Positions 28,166 through 38,455 of a DNA stretch of 64,000 nucleotides are shown piece after piece. The stretch's first letter is position 1. Every line of letters begins with the position of its first letter. This DNA is from Selenomonas sp. (GTDB taxonomy: Bacteria > Bacillota > Negativicutes > Selenomonadales > Selenomonadaceae), in the NCBI GenBank assembly GCA_022773585.1, contig JALEZZ010000057.1, positions 38,843 to 102,842 on the forward strand, read 5' to 3'. The notes beneath the pieces were generated by a model that had not been told where the DNA came from, searched no databases, and worked only from the letters and a program-made list of their open reading frames with translations. The position numbers were made by a program, and so were the translations under genes.

Positions 28166-28717
28166 ATGTCAAGAATTGGTAATGCACCGATCGAGATTCC
28201 CGCAGGCGTCACGGTGACGCTCGGCGAAGAGAACCTCGTGACGGTCAAGGGCCCGAAAGGCGAACTTTCGCGCCACATCCATCCGGAAATGAAAGTAACC
28301 GTCGAGGACAATGTCGTCAAAGTGGCACGTCCTTCCGACGATAAGACGCATAGGTCTCTCCACGGCCTCTCCCGTTCGCTCATCCACAACATGGTGGTCG
28401 GCGTGACGGAGGGCTTCTCCAAGAGCCTCGAGATCAACGGTGTCGGCTACCGCGCACAGAAGCAGGGCAAGAACCTCAACCTCTCGCTCGGCTTCTCGCA
28501 TCCGGTCATCGTCGAGCCGCCGAAGGGCATCGAGTTCGACGTTCCGTCGGCCAACGCCATCACGGTCAAGGGCATCGACAAGGAACTCGTCGGCCAGATC
28601 GCTGCCGAGATCCGCGGCTTCCGTGAGCCTGAGCCGTACAAGGGCAAAGGCATCAAGTACGCTGGCGAGCATATCCGCCGCAAGGAAGGCAAAGCCGGCG
28701 CAAAGGGCAAAAAATAA
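28166..28717 (+). CDS. rplF: 50S ribosomal protein L6
   Basis: A 183-residue L6 with the duplicated domain. [20 protein letters not shown] and the C-terminal [20 protein letters not shown] are conserved. CAGGAGGTG precedes the ATG. Confidence 0.97.
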   Translation: MSRIGNAPIEIPAGVTVTLGEENLVTVKGPKGELSRHIHPEMKVTVEDNVVKVARPSDDKTHRSLHGLSRSLIHNMVVGVTEGFSKSLEINGVGYRAQKQGKNLNLSLGFSHPVIVEPPKGIEFDVPSANAITVKGIDKELVGQIAAEIRGFREPEPYKGKGIKYAGEHIRRKEGKAGAKGKK

Positions 28718-28744
28718 TCTCTAAATGAGGAAGGAGTGACCATA

Positions 28745-29104
28745 GTGCTTCTGAAAGCAGACAAGAACAAGGCTCGTCAGAAACGTCATCTGAGAGTCCG
28801 CAACCATATCGCAGGCACCGCTGAGCGCCCGCGCCTCAACGTCTATCGCAGCCTCGCAAACATCTACGCGCAGGTCATCGACGACGAGAAGGGCGTTACG
28901 CTCGTCTCTGCCAGCTCCCAGGACAAGGGTTTCGAGAACTACGGCGGCAACATCGAGGCAGCGAAGGCTGTCGGTGCCGAAATCGCAAAGCGTGCGCTCG
29001 AGAAGGGCATCACGGAAGTCGTTTTCGACCGCGGTGGTTACGTCTATCATGGCCGTGTCGCAGCGCTCGCCGAAGCAGCGCGCGAAGCTGGCCTGAAGTT
29101 CTAA
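28745..29104 (+). CDS. rplR: 50S ribosomal protein L18
   Basis: A 119-residue L18 that binds 5S r[23 protein letters not shown] and the ending [20 protein letters not shown] are typical. GTG 28745 is chosen, 8 bases after AAGGAG; the in-frame GTG at 28736 overlaps that site. Confidence 0.96.
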   Translation: MLLKADKNKARQKRHLRVRNHIAGTAERPRLNVYRSLANIYAQVIDDEKGVTLVSASSQDKGFENYGGNIEAAKAVGAEIAKRALEKGITEVVFDRGGYVYHGRVAALAEAAREAGLKF

Positions 29105-29130
29105 GATACTCTTACAAAGGAGGTAAATGA

Positions 29131-29637
29131 ATGGCTAGAAACATGGACAACGAAAATCCTGAGTTCGAGGAAAAAGTTGTATACATCAATCGCGTTGCGA
29201 AAGTCGTCAAGGGCGGCCGTCGCTTCTCGTTCAGCGCCCTTGTCGTCGTCGGCAACAAGAAGGGCAAGGTTGGCGTCGGTCTCGGCAAGGCTGCCGAGGT
29301 TCCCGAGGCTATCCGCAAAGGCGTCGAAGATGCAAAGAAGAATCTCTGCGAGATCGCACTCTTCGATGGCCGCACGATTCCGCACGAGATGATCGGCATT
29401 TTCGGTGCTGGCCGCGTCATGCTGAAGCCGGCTGCCAAAGGTACTGGTGTCATCGCTGGCGGCCCGGCACGTGCCGTGCTCGAGCTCGCCGGCATCCGTG
29501 ACATCCTCACGAAGAGCCTCGGCTCCGCGAACCCGAACAACATGGTCCGCGCAACGATGGAAGGCCTCAAGAGCCTGAAGCGTGCTGAGGACGTTGCAGC
29601 ACTCCGCGGCAAGACGGTCGCAGAGATCTTAGGCTGA
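29131..29637 (+). CDS. rpsE: 30S ribosomal protein S5
   Basis: A 168-residue S5. [20 protein letters not shown] is the N-terminal dsRBD-like domain, followed by [20 protein letters not shown] and the C-terminal domain with [19 protein letters not shown]. The spectinomycin-region residues look standard. AAAGGAGGTAAA lies before the ATG. Confidence 0.97.
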   Translation: MARNMDNENPEFEEKVVYINRVAKVVKGGRRFSFSALVVVGNKKGKVGVGLGKAAEVPEAIRKGVEDAKKNLCEIALFDGRTIPHEMIGIFGAGRVMLKPAAKGTGVIAGGPARAVLELAGIRDILTKSLGSANPNNMVRATMEGLKSLKRAEDVAALRGKTVAEILG

Positions 29638-29651
29638 TAGGAGGCAGGAAC

Positions 29652-29837
29652 ATGGCAAAAGTGAAAGTCACGCTCAAGAAGAGCCTGATCGGCCATCCGG
29701 AGACGCAGCGCAAGACGGTGCGTGCCCTTGGCCTCAGAAAGATCAACTCCGTGGTCGAGCTTCCGGACAATCCTGCGATCCGTGGCCAGCTTCACAAGGT
29801 GGAGCACCTCATCCAGGTGGAAGAAATCGCAGACTGA
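29652..29837 (+). CDS. rpmD: 50S ribosomal protein L30
   Basis: A 61-residue L30: [20 protein letters not shown] and [29 protein letters not shown] precedes the ATG by 8 bases. Normal length and place between rpsE and rplO. Confidence 0.97.
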   Translation: MAKVKVTLKKSLIGHPETQRKTVRALGLRKINSVVELPDNPAIRGQLHKVEHLIQVEEIAD

Positions 29838-29861
29838 CAGAGACAGGAGGTGCAGTTTTAG

Positions 29862-30302
29862 ATGAAATTACATGAACTTGCTCCCGCAGAGGGTTCCCGC
29901 AAAGTCCGTAATCGCGTTGGCCGCGGCCTCGGCTCCGGCAACGGCAAGACGGCCGGCCGCGGCATGAAGGGCCAGAACTCCCGCGCTGGCGGCGGCGTCC
30001 GCACGGGCTTTGAAGGCGGCCAGATGCCGATCTACCGTCGTCTCCCGAAGCGCGGCTTCAAGAACGTCTGGGCAAAGACGTACGCAGAAGTCAACGTCGA
30101 GACGCTCAACCGTTTTGAAGACGGCGAGACGGTCGATCCGGTGGCACTCGTCGAGCGCGGCATCCTGAAGAACGTTCAGGACGGCATCCGCGTGCTCGGC
30201 AATGGCGAGCTCACGAAGAAGCTCACGGTCCGTGCCAACGGCTTCACGAAGTCCGCTGAGCAGAAGATTACGGCTGCTGGCGGCAAAGTTGAGGTGATCT
30301 GA
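29862..30302 (+). CDS. rplO: 50S ribosomal protein L15
   Basis: A 146-residue L15. [20 protein letters not shown] is followed by the Gly-rich [20 protein letters not shown] and [15 protein letters not shown], all conserved. secY begins one base after its stop, so the two are tightly coupled. Confidence 0.97.
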   Translation: MKLHELAPAEGSRKVRNRVGRGLGSGNGKTAGRGMKGQNSRAGGGVRTGFEGGQMPIYRRLPKRGFKNVWAKTYAEVNVETLNRFEDGETVDPVALVERGILKNVQDGIRVLGNGELTKKLTVRANGFTKSAEQKITAAGGKVEVI

Positions 30303-30303
30303 G

Positions 30304-31560
30304 GTGTTTTCAGCCCTTGCGAACATCTTCAAGATTCCGGAACTCCGGCAGAAGATCATCTTTACTCTGGTGATGTTCGCCATTTTCCGGATGGGGACGC
30401 ACATCCCGGTTCCGGGGGTTGACCCGACGGCGCTCGAGGCGCTGTTCCAGAACGGCAACCTCTTCGGCCTCCTGGATCTGTTCTCCGGTGGTGCATTCAG
30501 CAAGTTTTCCATCTTTGCCATGAGCATCACGCCTTACATCAATGCTGCGATCATCATCCAGCTGCTGAACGTCGTCATCCCGACGCTCGAACAGTGGAGT
30601 AAGGAAGGCGAAGAAGGGCACAAGAAAACCACCCAGGTCACGCGTTACCTCACGGTCGTCCTTGCATTCTTCCAGGCCGTCGGCATGTCCATCGGCCTCA
30701 AGCAGGCGATTCTCAATCCCAATCCGGTCAACATCCTGATCATCGCGATCACGCTGACGGCCGGGACGATCTTCCTCATGTGGCTCGGCGAGCAGATTAC
30801 GGCGCAGGGTGTGGGCAACGGTATCTCCCTCATCATTTTCGCCGGCATCGTCGCCGCGCTGCCGAAGAATATCGGAACCATCTACCACTATGTACAAGCC
30901 GGCACCATCAGCTATTTCTCGGTGTTCCTTTTCGGAGTCATCGCGATTGCGATGGTCATGTTCGTGGTGCATATCGAGACCGGCTTCCGCAGGATTCCCA
31001 TTTCCTACGCAAAGCGCGTGGTCGGCCAGAGAGCCTTTGGCGGCCACAGCAGCCACATTCCGCTGAAAGTCAATCCAGCGGGTGTCATCCCAATCATCTT
31101 TGCGTCATCCGTGCTGATGTTTCCAGTAACCATTGCCCAGTTTATTGATGTACCCTGGGTAAAGACCGTTGCCAGTTATCTGGAGTGGGGGACGCCGTTG
31201 CAGACAACGCTCTACGTGCTGCTCATCGTCTTCTTCACCTACTTCTACACTGCGGTTACTGTAAAGATATCGGATATGGCAGAGAATCTGAAAAAATACG
31301 GCGGCTTCATCCCAGGCATCCGTCCGGGACAGCCGACAGCGGATTATCTGGATCATGTCATGACTCGTATCACGCTCGCAGGTTCCATCTTCCTCGCGTT
31401 CATCGCCGTGCTGCCGAACATGATTGCGGCAGCCACCCACATCCAGGGCGTCTATTTCGGCGGAACGGCCCTGCTCATCGTCGTCGGCGTCGCGCTGCAG
31501 ACGATGAAGCAGATCGAGGCGATGGTGGTCATGCGGCACTATGAAGGGTTCATGAAATAA
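30304..31560 (+). CDS. secY: Protein translocase channel subunit SecY
   Basis: A 418-residue, ten-helix SecY, the channel for protein export. FRMGTHIPVPGVDPTALEA is the periplasmic loop after helix 1, SGGAFSKFSIFAMSITPYIN marks the plug and helix 2, and GFIPGIRPGQPTADYL is the cytoplasmic loop. Start GTG 30304. It sits in the spc operon upstream of adk as usual, and would serve the several exported proteins in this window. Confidence 0.97.
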   Translation: MFSALANIFKIPELRQKIIFTLVMFAIFRMGTHIPVPGVDPTALEALFQNGNLFGLLDLFSGGAFSKFSIFAMSITPYINAAIIIQLLNVVIPTLEQWSKEGEEGHKKTTQVTRYLTVVLAFFQAVGMSIGLKQAILNPNPVNILIIAITLTAGTIFLMWLGEQITAQGVGNGISLIIFAGIVAALPKNIGTIYHYVQAGTISYFSVFLFGVIAIAMVMFVVHIETGFRRIPISYAKRVVGQRAFGGHSSHIPLKVNPAGVIPIIFASSVLMFPVTIAQFIDVPWVKTVASYLEWGTPLQTTLYVLLIVFFTYFYTAVTVKISDMAENLKKYGGFIPGIRPGQPTADYLDHVMTRITLAGSIFLAFIAVLPNMIAAATHIQGVYFGGTALLIVVGVALQTMKQIEAMVVMRHYEGFMK

Positions 31561-32217
<657 letters not shown>

Positions 32218-32253
32218 AAACCAGATGGAGAGAAGCCATCGGTCAGATAAAAG

Positions 32254-32269
32254 CGCCGCGCAAGCGGCG
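32254..32269 (+). other. Short GNRA-capped hairpin after adk
   Basis: The perfect 6-bp stem CGCCGC / GCGGCG carries a GCAA tetraloop. It lies upstream of a terminator-like hairpin in the adk-infA gap. Role unknown. Confidence 0.45.
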
Positions 32270-32281
32270 GGACTTTGGAAG

Positions 32282-32303
32282 CTGCCGGATACCCGGCAGT
32301 TTT
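32282..32303 (+). terminator. Probable terminator/attenuator between adk and infA
   Basis: A perfect 7-bp stem CTGCCGG / CCGGCAG with loop ATAC is followed by TTTT. The short T-run suggests partial termination. Confidence 0.6.
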
Positions 32304-32391
32304 CCTTATGTGAATGTGATTACAGTTGTTGGGCATGGCAGACAAAAAAGCCCAACTGTATTGCCAAATATAGGAAGTAAGGAGAGTCACC

Positions 32392-32610
32392 ATGTCGAAA
32401 CAAGATGTAATCGAAGTCGAGGGCAAAGTCCTGGAAGCACTGCCGAACGCGATGTTCCAGGTCGAGCTGGAAAACGGCCATGTGGTCCTCGCGCATGTGT
32501 CCGGCAAGATCCGCATGAATTTCATCCGCATCCTCCCGGGCGACAAGGTCACGATCGAGCTCACGCCGTATGACCTCACGCGCGGCCGCATCACCTACCG
32601 TTTCAAATAA
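32392..32610 (+). CDS. infA: Translation initiation factor IF-1
   Basis: A 72-residue OB-fold factor that binds the ribosomal A site during initiation. [20 protein letters not shown] and [20 protein letters not shown] are conserved. AAGGAGAGTC precedes the ATG. A bulged hairpin around 32323-32358 (arms CAGTTGTTGGGC and GCCCAACTG) lies just upstream and might affect its expression. Confidence 0.97.
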   Translation: MSKQDVIEVEGKVLEALPNAMFQVELENGHVVLAHVSGKIRMNFIRILPGDKVTIELTPYDLTRGRITYRFK

Positions 32611-32724
32611 GCCGGCTGTCAAGAACTTTTTTGAAAAATTTTCGGATTGCCCCTAGGCAAGCGCCGGAAAAAATGATAGAATAGCAAATTGACAGCGCAA
32701 GAATGAAAAGGAGGCATGGAACAC

Positions 32725-32838
32725 ATGAAAGTCAAACCGTCTGTCAAGCGTATCTGCGAGAAATGCAAGATCATCAAGCGCAAGGGCCGTGTCATGGTCA
32801 TTTGCGAGAATCCGAAGCACAAGCAGAGACAAGGTTAA
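32725..32838 (+). CDS. rpmJ: 50S ribosomal protein L36
   Basis: A 37-residue L36, too short for routine gene tracks. [20 protein letters not shown] is followed by [17 protein letters not shown]. The zinc ligands Cys11, Cys14, Cys27 and His32 are all present, so this is the zinc-binding form. AAAAGGAGG stands about 10 bases before the ATG. It lies between infA and rpsM as usual. Confidence 0.97.
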   Translation: MKVKPSVKRICEKCKIIKRKGRVMVICENPKHKQRQG

Positions 32839-32863
32839 TTATTAAAGAAGGAGGTGCTTACTT

Positions 32864-33235
32864 ATGGCACGTATTGCCGGTGTAGATTTACCCCGTGACA
32901 AGAGAATTGAAATTGCTTTGACGTATATCTTCGGCATTGGTCTGAAGACGTCCCAGAACCTGCTCGCTGAGACGGGCATCAACCCTGATACCCGTACCCG
33001 CGACCTCACGGAGGACGAAGTGGTAAAACTTCGTGATGTCATCGATAAGAACGTTGTCGTCGAAGGTGACCTTCGTCGCGCACGCCAGATGGACATTAAG
33101 CGACTCGTTGATATCGGCTGCTACCGTGGCCGCCGTCACCGTCTCGGCCTTCCTGTCCGTGGTCAGAACACGAAGAACAACGCCCGCACGCGCAAAGGCC
33201 CGAAAAAGGCTGTTGCAGGCAAGAAGAAGGACTAA
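32864..33235 (+). CDS. rpsM: 30S ribosomal protein S13
   Basis: A 123-residue S13, part of the intersubunit bridges. [20 protein letters not shown], the helix-hairpin-helix-like [11 protein letters not shown], and the C-terminal [20 protein letters not shown] are conserved. AAGGAGGTGC precedes the ATG. Confidence 0.97.
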   Translation: MARIAGVDLPRDKRIEIALTYIFGIGLKTSQNLLAETGINPDTRTRDLTEDEVVKLRDVIDKNVVVEGDLRRARQMDIKRLVDIGCYRGRRHRLGLPVRGQNTKNNARTRKGPKKAVAGKKKD

Positions 33236-33252
33236 GTAAGGAGGGTTAACTG

Positions 33253-33645
33253 GTGGCAGTTAAGAAAGCAGTCCGCACGAAGAAAAAGGTTCGCAAGAAC
33301 GTTGAATACGGCGTAGCGCACATCAGCTCTACGTTCAATAATACGATTGTCACTCTGACCGATAAGAGCGGCAACGCACTTTCCTGGGCAAGCGCTGGCG
33401 GCCTCGGTTTCCGTGGCTCGCGCAAGAGCACGCCTTTCGCTGCACAGATGGCAGCAGAGACGGCCGCGAAGGCTGCGATGGAGCATGGCCTGAAGCAGGT
33501 CGAAGTTTACGTCAAGGGTCCGGGCGCCGGCCGCGAGGCAGCGATCCGCTCCCTCCAGGCCACGGGCCTCGAGGTCAACATGATCAAAGACGTGACGCCA
33601 ATCCCGCATAACGGCTGCCGTCCGCCGAAGCGTAGAAGAGTCTAA
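33253..33645 (+). CDS. rpsK: 30S ribosomal protein S11
   Basis: A 130-residue S11 of the platform. [39 protein letters not shown] and the ending [16 protein letters not shown] are standard. Start GTG 33253 after AAGGAGGG. Confidence 0.97.
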   Translation: MAVKKAVRTKKKVRKNVEYGVAHISSTFNNTIVTLTDKSGNALSWASAGGLGFRGSRKSTPFAAQMAAETAAKAAMEHGLKQVEVYVKGPGAGREAAIRSLQATGLEVNMIKDVTPIPHNGCRPPKRRRV

Positions 33646-33665
33646 TAGGAGGTGCGAAGTAACTT

Positions 33666-34259
33666 ATGGCAATTGATAGAGTCCCAGCCCTGAAGCGCTG
33701 CCGTGCACTCGGCATCGAGCCGGCAGTCATCGGCCGTTCCAAGGAGTCCAAGCGTCAGCCGAAGCGCACGAACCGCAAGGTTTCCGAGTATGGCACGCAG
33801 CTCAAGGAAAAGCAGAAAGCAAAATTCATCTACGGTGTGCTCGAGAAGCAGTTCCGTGGCTACTATGACAAGGCAAAGAAGATGCAGGGCGTCACGGGTG
33901 AAAACCTGCTCGGCCTCCTCGAGCGTCGTCTCGACAACGTCGTCTTCCGCCTCGGCCTCGCGAACACGCGCAAGCAGGCGCGCCAGATCGTCCGCCATGG
34001 CCACATCACGGTCAATGGCAAGCGCGTCGACATTCCGTCCGCACTCGTTTCCGCCGGTGACGTCGTCGCTGTTGCTGAGAAGAGCCAGCAGAACGCATTC
34101 TTCAAGGCTCTGCGCGAGACGAACAACTCGCTTTCCGCTCCGGCATGGCTGGACGCTGACCAGGAGCATCTCTCCGGCACGGTCACGCGTTTCCCGAACC
34201 GTGACGAGATCGATGTCCCTGTGAATGAGCAGGCTATCGTCGAGTTGTACTCCAAATAA
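33666..34259 (+). CDS. rpsD: 30S ribosomal protein S4
   Basis: A 197-residue S4, a primary 16S rRNA binder and usual autogenous repressor. The S4 RNA-binding domain is seen in [19 protein letters not shown] and [20 protein letters not shown]. The N-terminal zinc cysteines of classic S4 are missing (only one Cys, near residue 12), so this is a zinc-free form. AGGAGGTGCG precedes the ATG. Confidence 0.97.
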   Translation: MAIDRVPALKRCRALGIEPAVIGRSKESKRQPKRTNRKVSEYGTQLKEKQKAKFIYGVLEKQFRGYYDKAKKMQGVTGENLLGLLERRLDNVVFRLGLANTRKQARQIVRHGHITVNGKRVDIPSALVSAGDVVAVAEKSQQNAFFKALRETNNSLSAPAWLDADQEHLSGTVTRFPNRDEIDVPVNEQAIVELYSK

Positions 34260-34302
34260 TCATGGCGTTTGTGCATAGAATTATTGAGGAGGTTCCTACC
34301 AG

Positions 34303-35262
34303 ATGATAGACATCGAAAAACCGAAGATCGAGATAGCGGAAATCAGCGATGACAACCGCTACGGCAAGTTCATCTGTGAGCCGCTCGAGCGTGGATATGG
34401 CACGACGTTCGGCAACAGCCTCCGCCGTATGCTGCTTTCCTCGCTGGAAGGCGCCGCTGTGACCTCCATCCGCATCGAGGGAGTGCTCCATGAGTTCTCC
34501 ACGATTCCCGGAGTGCGCGACGACGTCACGAACATCGTGCTGAACCTCAAGCAGCTCTGCCTCAAGATGGACGGCAATGAGCCGAAGGTCATCCGCATCG
34601 ATGTCGAAGGCGAGAAGGAAGTCACGGCCGCAGACATCATCTGCGACGCTGACATCGAAGTCCTGAATCCGGACCTGCACATCGCGACGCTCAACGAGGA
34701 CGGCAAGCTCAAGATCGAGATGACCGTCGAGCGCGGCCGCGGCTATGTGCCGGCAGACAAGAACAAGAAGCCGGATGACACCATCGGCGTCATCCCCATC
34801 GATTCCATCTTCTCTCCGGTGCAGCGCGTCAACTACACGGTGCAGGATACCCGTGTCGGCAACGTCACGGACTACGACAAGCTCATCCTCGAAGTCTGGA
34901 CGGATGGTTCCGTCCGCCCGGAGGAAGCCGTGTCGAAGGCAGCAGGCATTCTCGTCATGCACCTGAAACTTTTCCAGAACATGGATGGCCTCCCGGAAGA
35001 GGTGGAAGAAGAGGAATCGACATTCCCAGAGGAAGAAGAGGATACGTCCTCGAAGGTTCTCGACATGACAATCGAAGACCTCGACCTCTCTGTCCGTTCC
35101 TTCAACTGCCTCAAGCGCGCCAACATCAACACCGTCGCCGATCTCACGGCCAAGACGGAGGAAGACATGATGAAGGTTCGCAACCTCGGCCGCAAGTCGC
35201 TGGAAGAAGTCAAGAAGAAACTCGAAGATCTCGGTTTATCCTTAGCGGAAACCAATGAATAA
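34303..35262 (+). CDS. rpoA: RNA polymerase alpha subunit
   Basis: A 319-residue alpha subunit. The assembly domain (about 1-228) has [20 protein letters not shown] and [18 protein letters not shown] strongly acidic linker ([19 protein letters not shown], about 232-250) leads to the C-terminal domain, whose [20 protein letters not shown] and [19 protein letters not shown] contact UP-element DNA and activators. GAGGAGGT precedes the ATG. Confidence 0.97.
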   Translation: MIDIEKPKIEIAEISDDNRYGKFICEPLERGYGTTFGNSLRRMLLSSLEGAAVTSIRIEGVLHEFSTIPGVRDDVTNIVLNLKQLCLKMDGNEPKVIRIDVEGEKEVTAADIICDADIEVLNPDLHIATLNEDGKLKIEMTVERGRGYVPADKNKKPDDTIGVIPIDSIFSPVQRVNYTVQDTRVGNVTDYDKLILEVWTDGSVRPEEAVSKAAGILVMHLKLFQNMDGLPEEVEEEESTFPEEEEDTSSKVLDMTIEDLDLSVRSFNCLKRANINTVADLTAKTEEDMMKVRNLGRKSLEEVKKKLEDLGLSLAETNE

Positions 35263-35282
35263 GATGTAAGAGAGGGAAACAA

Positions 35283-35621
35283 ATGAGCTACAGAAAATTA
35301 GGCCGGAACTCCGGCGCCCGCAAGGCACTTTTCAGCAGCATCCTCACTTCCTTCTTCAGATATGGACGCATTGAGACGACGGAAGCAAAAGCAAAAGAGC
35401 TCCGCAAGTTCGCTGACAAGCTCATCACGCTCGCAAAGCGTGGCGACCTCAGCGCCCGCCGTCAGGCAATCGCATCCCTCGCTGATGAAGATGTCGTGAG
35501 AAAGCTCTTCGACGAAATCGCAGGCAAGTATAACGATCGCCAGGGTGGCTACACGCGCATCCTGAAGCTCGGCAACCGCCGCGGTGACGCAGCTCCGATG
35601 GTCATCATCGAGCTCGTGTAA
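35283..35621 (+). CDS. rplQ: 50S ribosomal protein L17
   Basis: A 112-residue L17, last gene of the alpha operon. [20 protein letters not shown] and the ending [20 protein letters not shown] are conserved. A terminator follows 20 bases after the stop, so the ECF genes downstream have their own promoter. Confidence 0.97.
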   Translation: MSYRKLGRNSGARKALFSSILTSFFRYGRIETTEAKAKELRKFADKLITLAKRGDLSARRQAIASLADEDVVRKLFDEIAGKYNDRQGGYTRILKLGNRRGDAAPMVIIELV

Positions 35622-35641
35622 TCTCATCTGTTGAGATTCCA

Positions 35642-35678
35642 AGCCGTCCGTTCCACACGTTGGAGCGGACGGCTTTTT
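35642..35678 (+). terminator. Terminator of the ribosomal superoperon
   Basis: A 14-bp stem (AGCCGTCCGTTCCA with its complement, one G-U; 35642-35655 and 35661-35674) with loop CACGT is followed by five T. Confidence 0.93.
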
Positions 35679-35690
35679 CATGCCTAGAAA

Positions 35691-35734
35691 GGCTCCCTCT
35701 CAGAGGGAGCTGTCAGCGAAGCTGACTGAGGGAG
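35691..35734. repeat. Interspersed hairpin repeat of the type common in gut Firmicutes
   Basis: GCTCCCTC TCA GAGGGAGC is followed by a second hairpin GTCAGC GAA GCTGAC and then GAGGGAGTC, which can also pair with the first arm. This motif resembles a short palindromic extragenic repeat that I recall from many Clostridia and Negativicutes genomes. Only one copy is in the window. Confidence 0.55.
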
Positions 35735-35818
35735 TCTCACAAGCAGGGCACATGTGATTTTCGACTGTTTCATATGCGGGCGGTGAATCATCAACGTCAA
35801 CGTGTCTTTTTATCTGGC

Positions 35819-35847
35819 TTTACCAAACCTGCGAGGTGTCGTATAAT
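35819..35847 (+). promoter_or_regulatory. Promoter of the ecfA1-ecfA2-ecfT-truA operon
   Basis: TTTACC (35819-35824) and a perfect TATAAT (35842-35847) are 17 bases apart and 32 bases before the ecfA1 start. Confidence 0.75.
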
Positions 35848-35879
35848 ATGAGATGTCTATACGAAAGGAAAGAATGCTT

Positions 35880-36755
35880 ATGGCTCTCATAGAACTCGAC
35901 CGCCTCTCGCATGTCTATCATGCGGGAGAGGAAAACGAGCATCAGGCGCTCGCGGACGTCTCGCTCTCCATCGAGGCGGGGGAATTCGTCGCCGTGCTCG
36001 GGTCGAATGGCTCTGGCAAGTCGACGCTCGCAAAGCATCTCGATGCGCTCTTGCTGCCGACGAGCGGCGTCTGCCGCATCGACGGCATGGACACGCAGAA
36101 TGTCGATCAGGTCTGGCGCATTCGGCAGAAGGTCGGCATGGTATTCCAGAATCCCGATAACCAACTCATCGCTGCCATCGTCGAGGATGACGTGGCATTC
36201 GGCCCAGAGAATCTCGGCGTGCCGCCGAAGGAAATCCGGAGCCGCGTCGATGAGGCGCTCTCTGTCGTCGGCATGACGAAGTTCCGTTCGTTCGCGCCGC
36301 ACCTGCTCTCGGGCGGGCAGAAGCAGCGCATCGCGATTGCGGGAGCGCTCGCGATGCAGACGGAATGCCTCGTGTTCGACGAAGCGACGGCCATGCTCGA
36401 TCCCGAGGGCCGTGCGGAAATCTTGTCCGTCGTCAAGCAGCTTCACAAGGAGCAGCACAAGACCATCGTCTACATCACGCACTTCATGGAGGAAGCGGCG
36501 GCGGCTGACCGCATCATCGTGCTCGATCATGGCCGTCTTGCGATGGACGGCACGCCGCGCGAGGTCTTTGCGCGGTCGGCCGAGCTCCAGAAGCTCGGCC
36601 TCGATGTGCCGCTCTCGGTCGAGCTCGGTGCGCGCTTGCGGGCAGATGGCATCGATTTGCCGCAGGCCATTGTGACGGAGGACGACCTCGTGCAGGCGCT
36701 TGGCACGGCGGTGGGACATGCAGAGGAAAAAGGAGGCGCGGCTCTTGGCGATTGA
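35880..36755 (+). CDS. ecfA1: ECF transporter ATPase EcfA1
   Basis: A 291-residue ATPase of the energy-coupling-factor module that powers vitamin and metal uptake with exchangeable S components. Walker A GSNGSGKST near residue 41, Q-loop FQNPDNQLIAAIVEDDVAFG, signature LSGGQKQRIAIAGAL, Walker B CLVFDEATAMLD and switch His in ITHFMEE are seen. I chose ATG 35880 because GAAAGGAAAG lies 8 bases upstream; ATG 35874 is in frame but too near. Order ecfA1-ecfA2-ecfT-truA after rplQ is the classic Firmicute arrangement. Confidence 0.93.
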   Translation: MALIELDRLSHVYHAGEENEHQALADVSLSIEAGEFVAVLGSNGSGKSTLAKHLDALLLPTSGVCRIDGMDTQNVDQVWRIRQKVGMVFQNPDNQLIAAIVEDDVAFGPENLGVPPKEIRSRVDEALSVVGMTKFRSFAPHLLSGGQKQRIAIAGALAMQTECLVFDEATAMLDPEGRAEILSVVKQLHKEQHKTIVYITHFMEEAAAADRIIVLDHGRLAMDGTPREVFARSAELQKLGLDVPLSVELGARLRADGIDLPQAIVTEDDLVQALGTAVGHAEEKGGAALGD

Positions 36756-37647
36756 ACTGCAGGACATCAGCTATACCTATATGCCGGGCACGCCCTACGA
36801 ACGCAAGGCGTTGCAGCATGTGACGCTCTCCATTGAGGAAGGTGGCTTCGTCGCGATTGCCGGCCATACGGGCTCGGGGAAATCGACGCTCCTCCAGCAT
36901 CTCAATGGCCTTCTGACGCCGACGTCAGGGCAGGTGCTCGTCGATGGCGTCAATCTTTCGCCGAAGGGAAAATCTGAAAAGGCGAAGGCGCTGGCCGCGC
37001 GGCGCAGTGTCGGCATGGTGTTCCAGTATGCTGAACATCAGCTGTTCGAGGAGACGATTTTCGAGGACATCGCGTTCGGCCCGCGCAACTTCGGCTGTGA
37101 CGAAGAAGAAGTCGAACAGCGCGTCCGCGCGTCGATGGCGCTTGTCCATCTTGATTTCGATACGTATCGCGGGCGTTCGCCGTTCCAGCTTTCGGGCGGG
37201 CAGATGCGCCGCGTCGCGCTTGCGGGCGTGCTGGCTCTTCGTCCGAAGTATCTCGTGCTCGATGAGCCGACGGCGGGGCTCGATCCGAAGGGGCGCAAGG
37301 ACTTGCTGGCGACCATCGGGGAGTTGCATCGCAAAGAGGGCACGACGATCATCTTCGTCTCGCATAATATGGATGACATCTTCCAGCTTGCGGATACCGT
37401 CGTCGTCATGCGGCAGGGGGAGATGCTGCTTTCCGGCAGTCCGGCCGAGGTGTTTCCGCAGACGGAAACCATCGCCAAGGCTGGCCTGCGGCCGCCGCAG
37501 CTGATGACACTTTTGACGCGTATCCAGTCGGCTTGCGTGCCGCTGACAGCAGATGACCTGCTCATGCGCACGCCGGAGCAGGCAGCCCGTGCCATTGAAA
37601 AAGCGCTGAAATCAAAGCAGGGAAGGAGGGCGCACGATGCTCAATAA
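36745..37647 (+). CDS. ecfA2: ECF transporter ATPase EcfA2
   Basis: A 300-residue partner ATPase. Walker A GHTGSGKST near residue 35, the Q-loop FQYAEHQLFEETIFEDIAFG, signature LSGGQMRRVALAG, Walker B YLVLDEPTAGLD and switch His VSHNMDD are visible. TTG 36745 fits AAAAAGGAGG (ending at 36736) with an 8-base gap; ATG 36718, 27 bases earlier, lies before that site. It overlaps ecfA1 by 11 bases and ecfT by 11 bases. Confidence 0.92.
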   Translation: MAIELQDISYTYMPGTPYERKALQHVTLSIEEGGFVAIAGHTGSGKSTLLQHLNGLLTPTSGQVLVDGVNLSPKGKSEKAKALAARRSVGMVFQYAEHQLFEETIFEDIAFGPRNFGCDEEEVEQRVRASMALVHLDFDTYRGRSPFQLSGGQMRRVALAGVLALRPKYLVLDEPTAGLDPKGRKDLLATIGELHRKEGTTIIFVSHNMDDIFQLADTVVVMRQGEMLLSGSPAEVFPQTETIAKAGLRPPQLMTLLTRIQSACVPLTADDLLMRTPEQAARAIEKALKSKQGRRAHDAQ

Positions 37648-38452
37648 CATCACGATCGGCCAGTATTTTCCAGGCAACTCTGTGCTGCATCGTCTTGACC
37701 CGCGCACGAAGATTGCCGTGCTGTTCTTCCTGATCATCGCCATCTTCGTCTTTGACCAGCCGATTGCTTATCTCGTGTTGACGCTCTTGACGTTTGGATG
37801 CATGGTCGTTTCGCGCGTGCCGATGAAGACGCAGATTGGTTCACTGAAGCCCCTCTGGTGGATCATCCTGTTCACGTTCCTGATTCATCTTTTCAGCGCA
37901 GATGGCAGGCCGCTCTTTCATCTCTGGATTCTCACGGCGACATGGGAAGGGCTTGTGCGCGGTTTCTTCATCTGTCTGCGGCTGGCGCTGCTTTTGCTCT
38001 TGTCGTCGCTGCTGACATTCACAACGAGCCCGCTGAAGCTCACGGATGCGCTCGAAGCGATTTTGTCGCCGCTCAAAGCGATCGGCGTGCCCGCGCATGA
38101 GCTCGCGATGATGATGACGATTGCCCTGCGCTTCGTGCCGACACTCATCGAGGAGACGGACAAGATCATGAAGGCGCAGCAGTCACGCGGCGCAGATTTC
38201 CTGACGGGCAGCATCCTGCACCGCCTCAAGAACGTTGTGCCGATTCTCGTGCCGCTCTTCATTTCGGCATTCCGCCGTGCCGACGAGCTCGCGATGGCGA
38301 TGGAAGCTCGCTGCTATCGCGGCGGCATCGGCCGCACGCAGATGAAGGAACTGCGCTTTGCACCGCTTGACTATATGGCGTGGGCCGCGACAGCTGTGCT
38401 GATTGCCGCGCTTATCGCTGTTGCCATCTTTTTCCCGAAAGGATTTCTCTGA
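37637..38452 (+). CDS. ecfT: ECF transporter transmembrane protein EcfT
   Basis: A 271-residue membrane coupling protein with about five to six helices. The two Arg-containing signature motifs that bind the ATPases are visible as QQSRGADF (near residue 179) and MEARCYRGG (near residue 220). No S component is linked, so this is probably a group II shared module. The ATG lies inside ecfA2 with GGAAGGAGG upstream; truA follows after three bases. Confidence 0.93.
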   Translation: MLNNITIGQYFPGNSVLHRLDPRTKIAVLFFLIIAIFVFDQPIAYLVLTLLTFGCMVVSRVPMKTQIGSLKPLWWIILFTFLIHLFSADGRPLFHLWILTATWEGLVRGFFICLRLALLLLLSSLLTFTTSPLKLTDALEAILSPLKAIGVPAHELAMMMTIALRFVPTLIEETDKIMKAQQSRGADFLTGSILHRLKNVVPILVPLFISAFRRADELAMAMEARCYRGGIGRTQMKELRFAPLDYMAWAATAVLIAALIAVAIFFPKGFL

Positions 38453-38455
38453 ACC

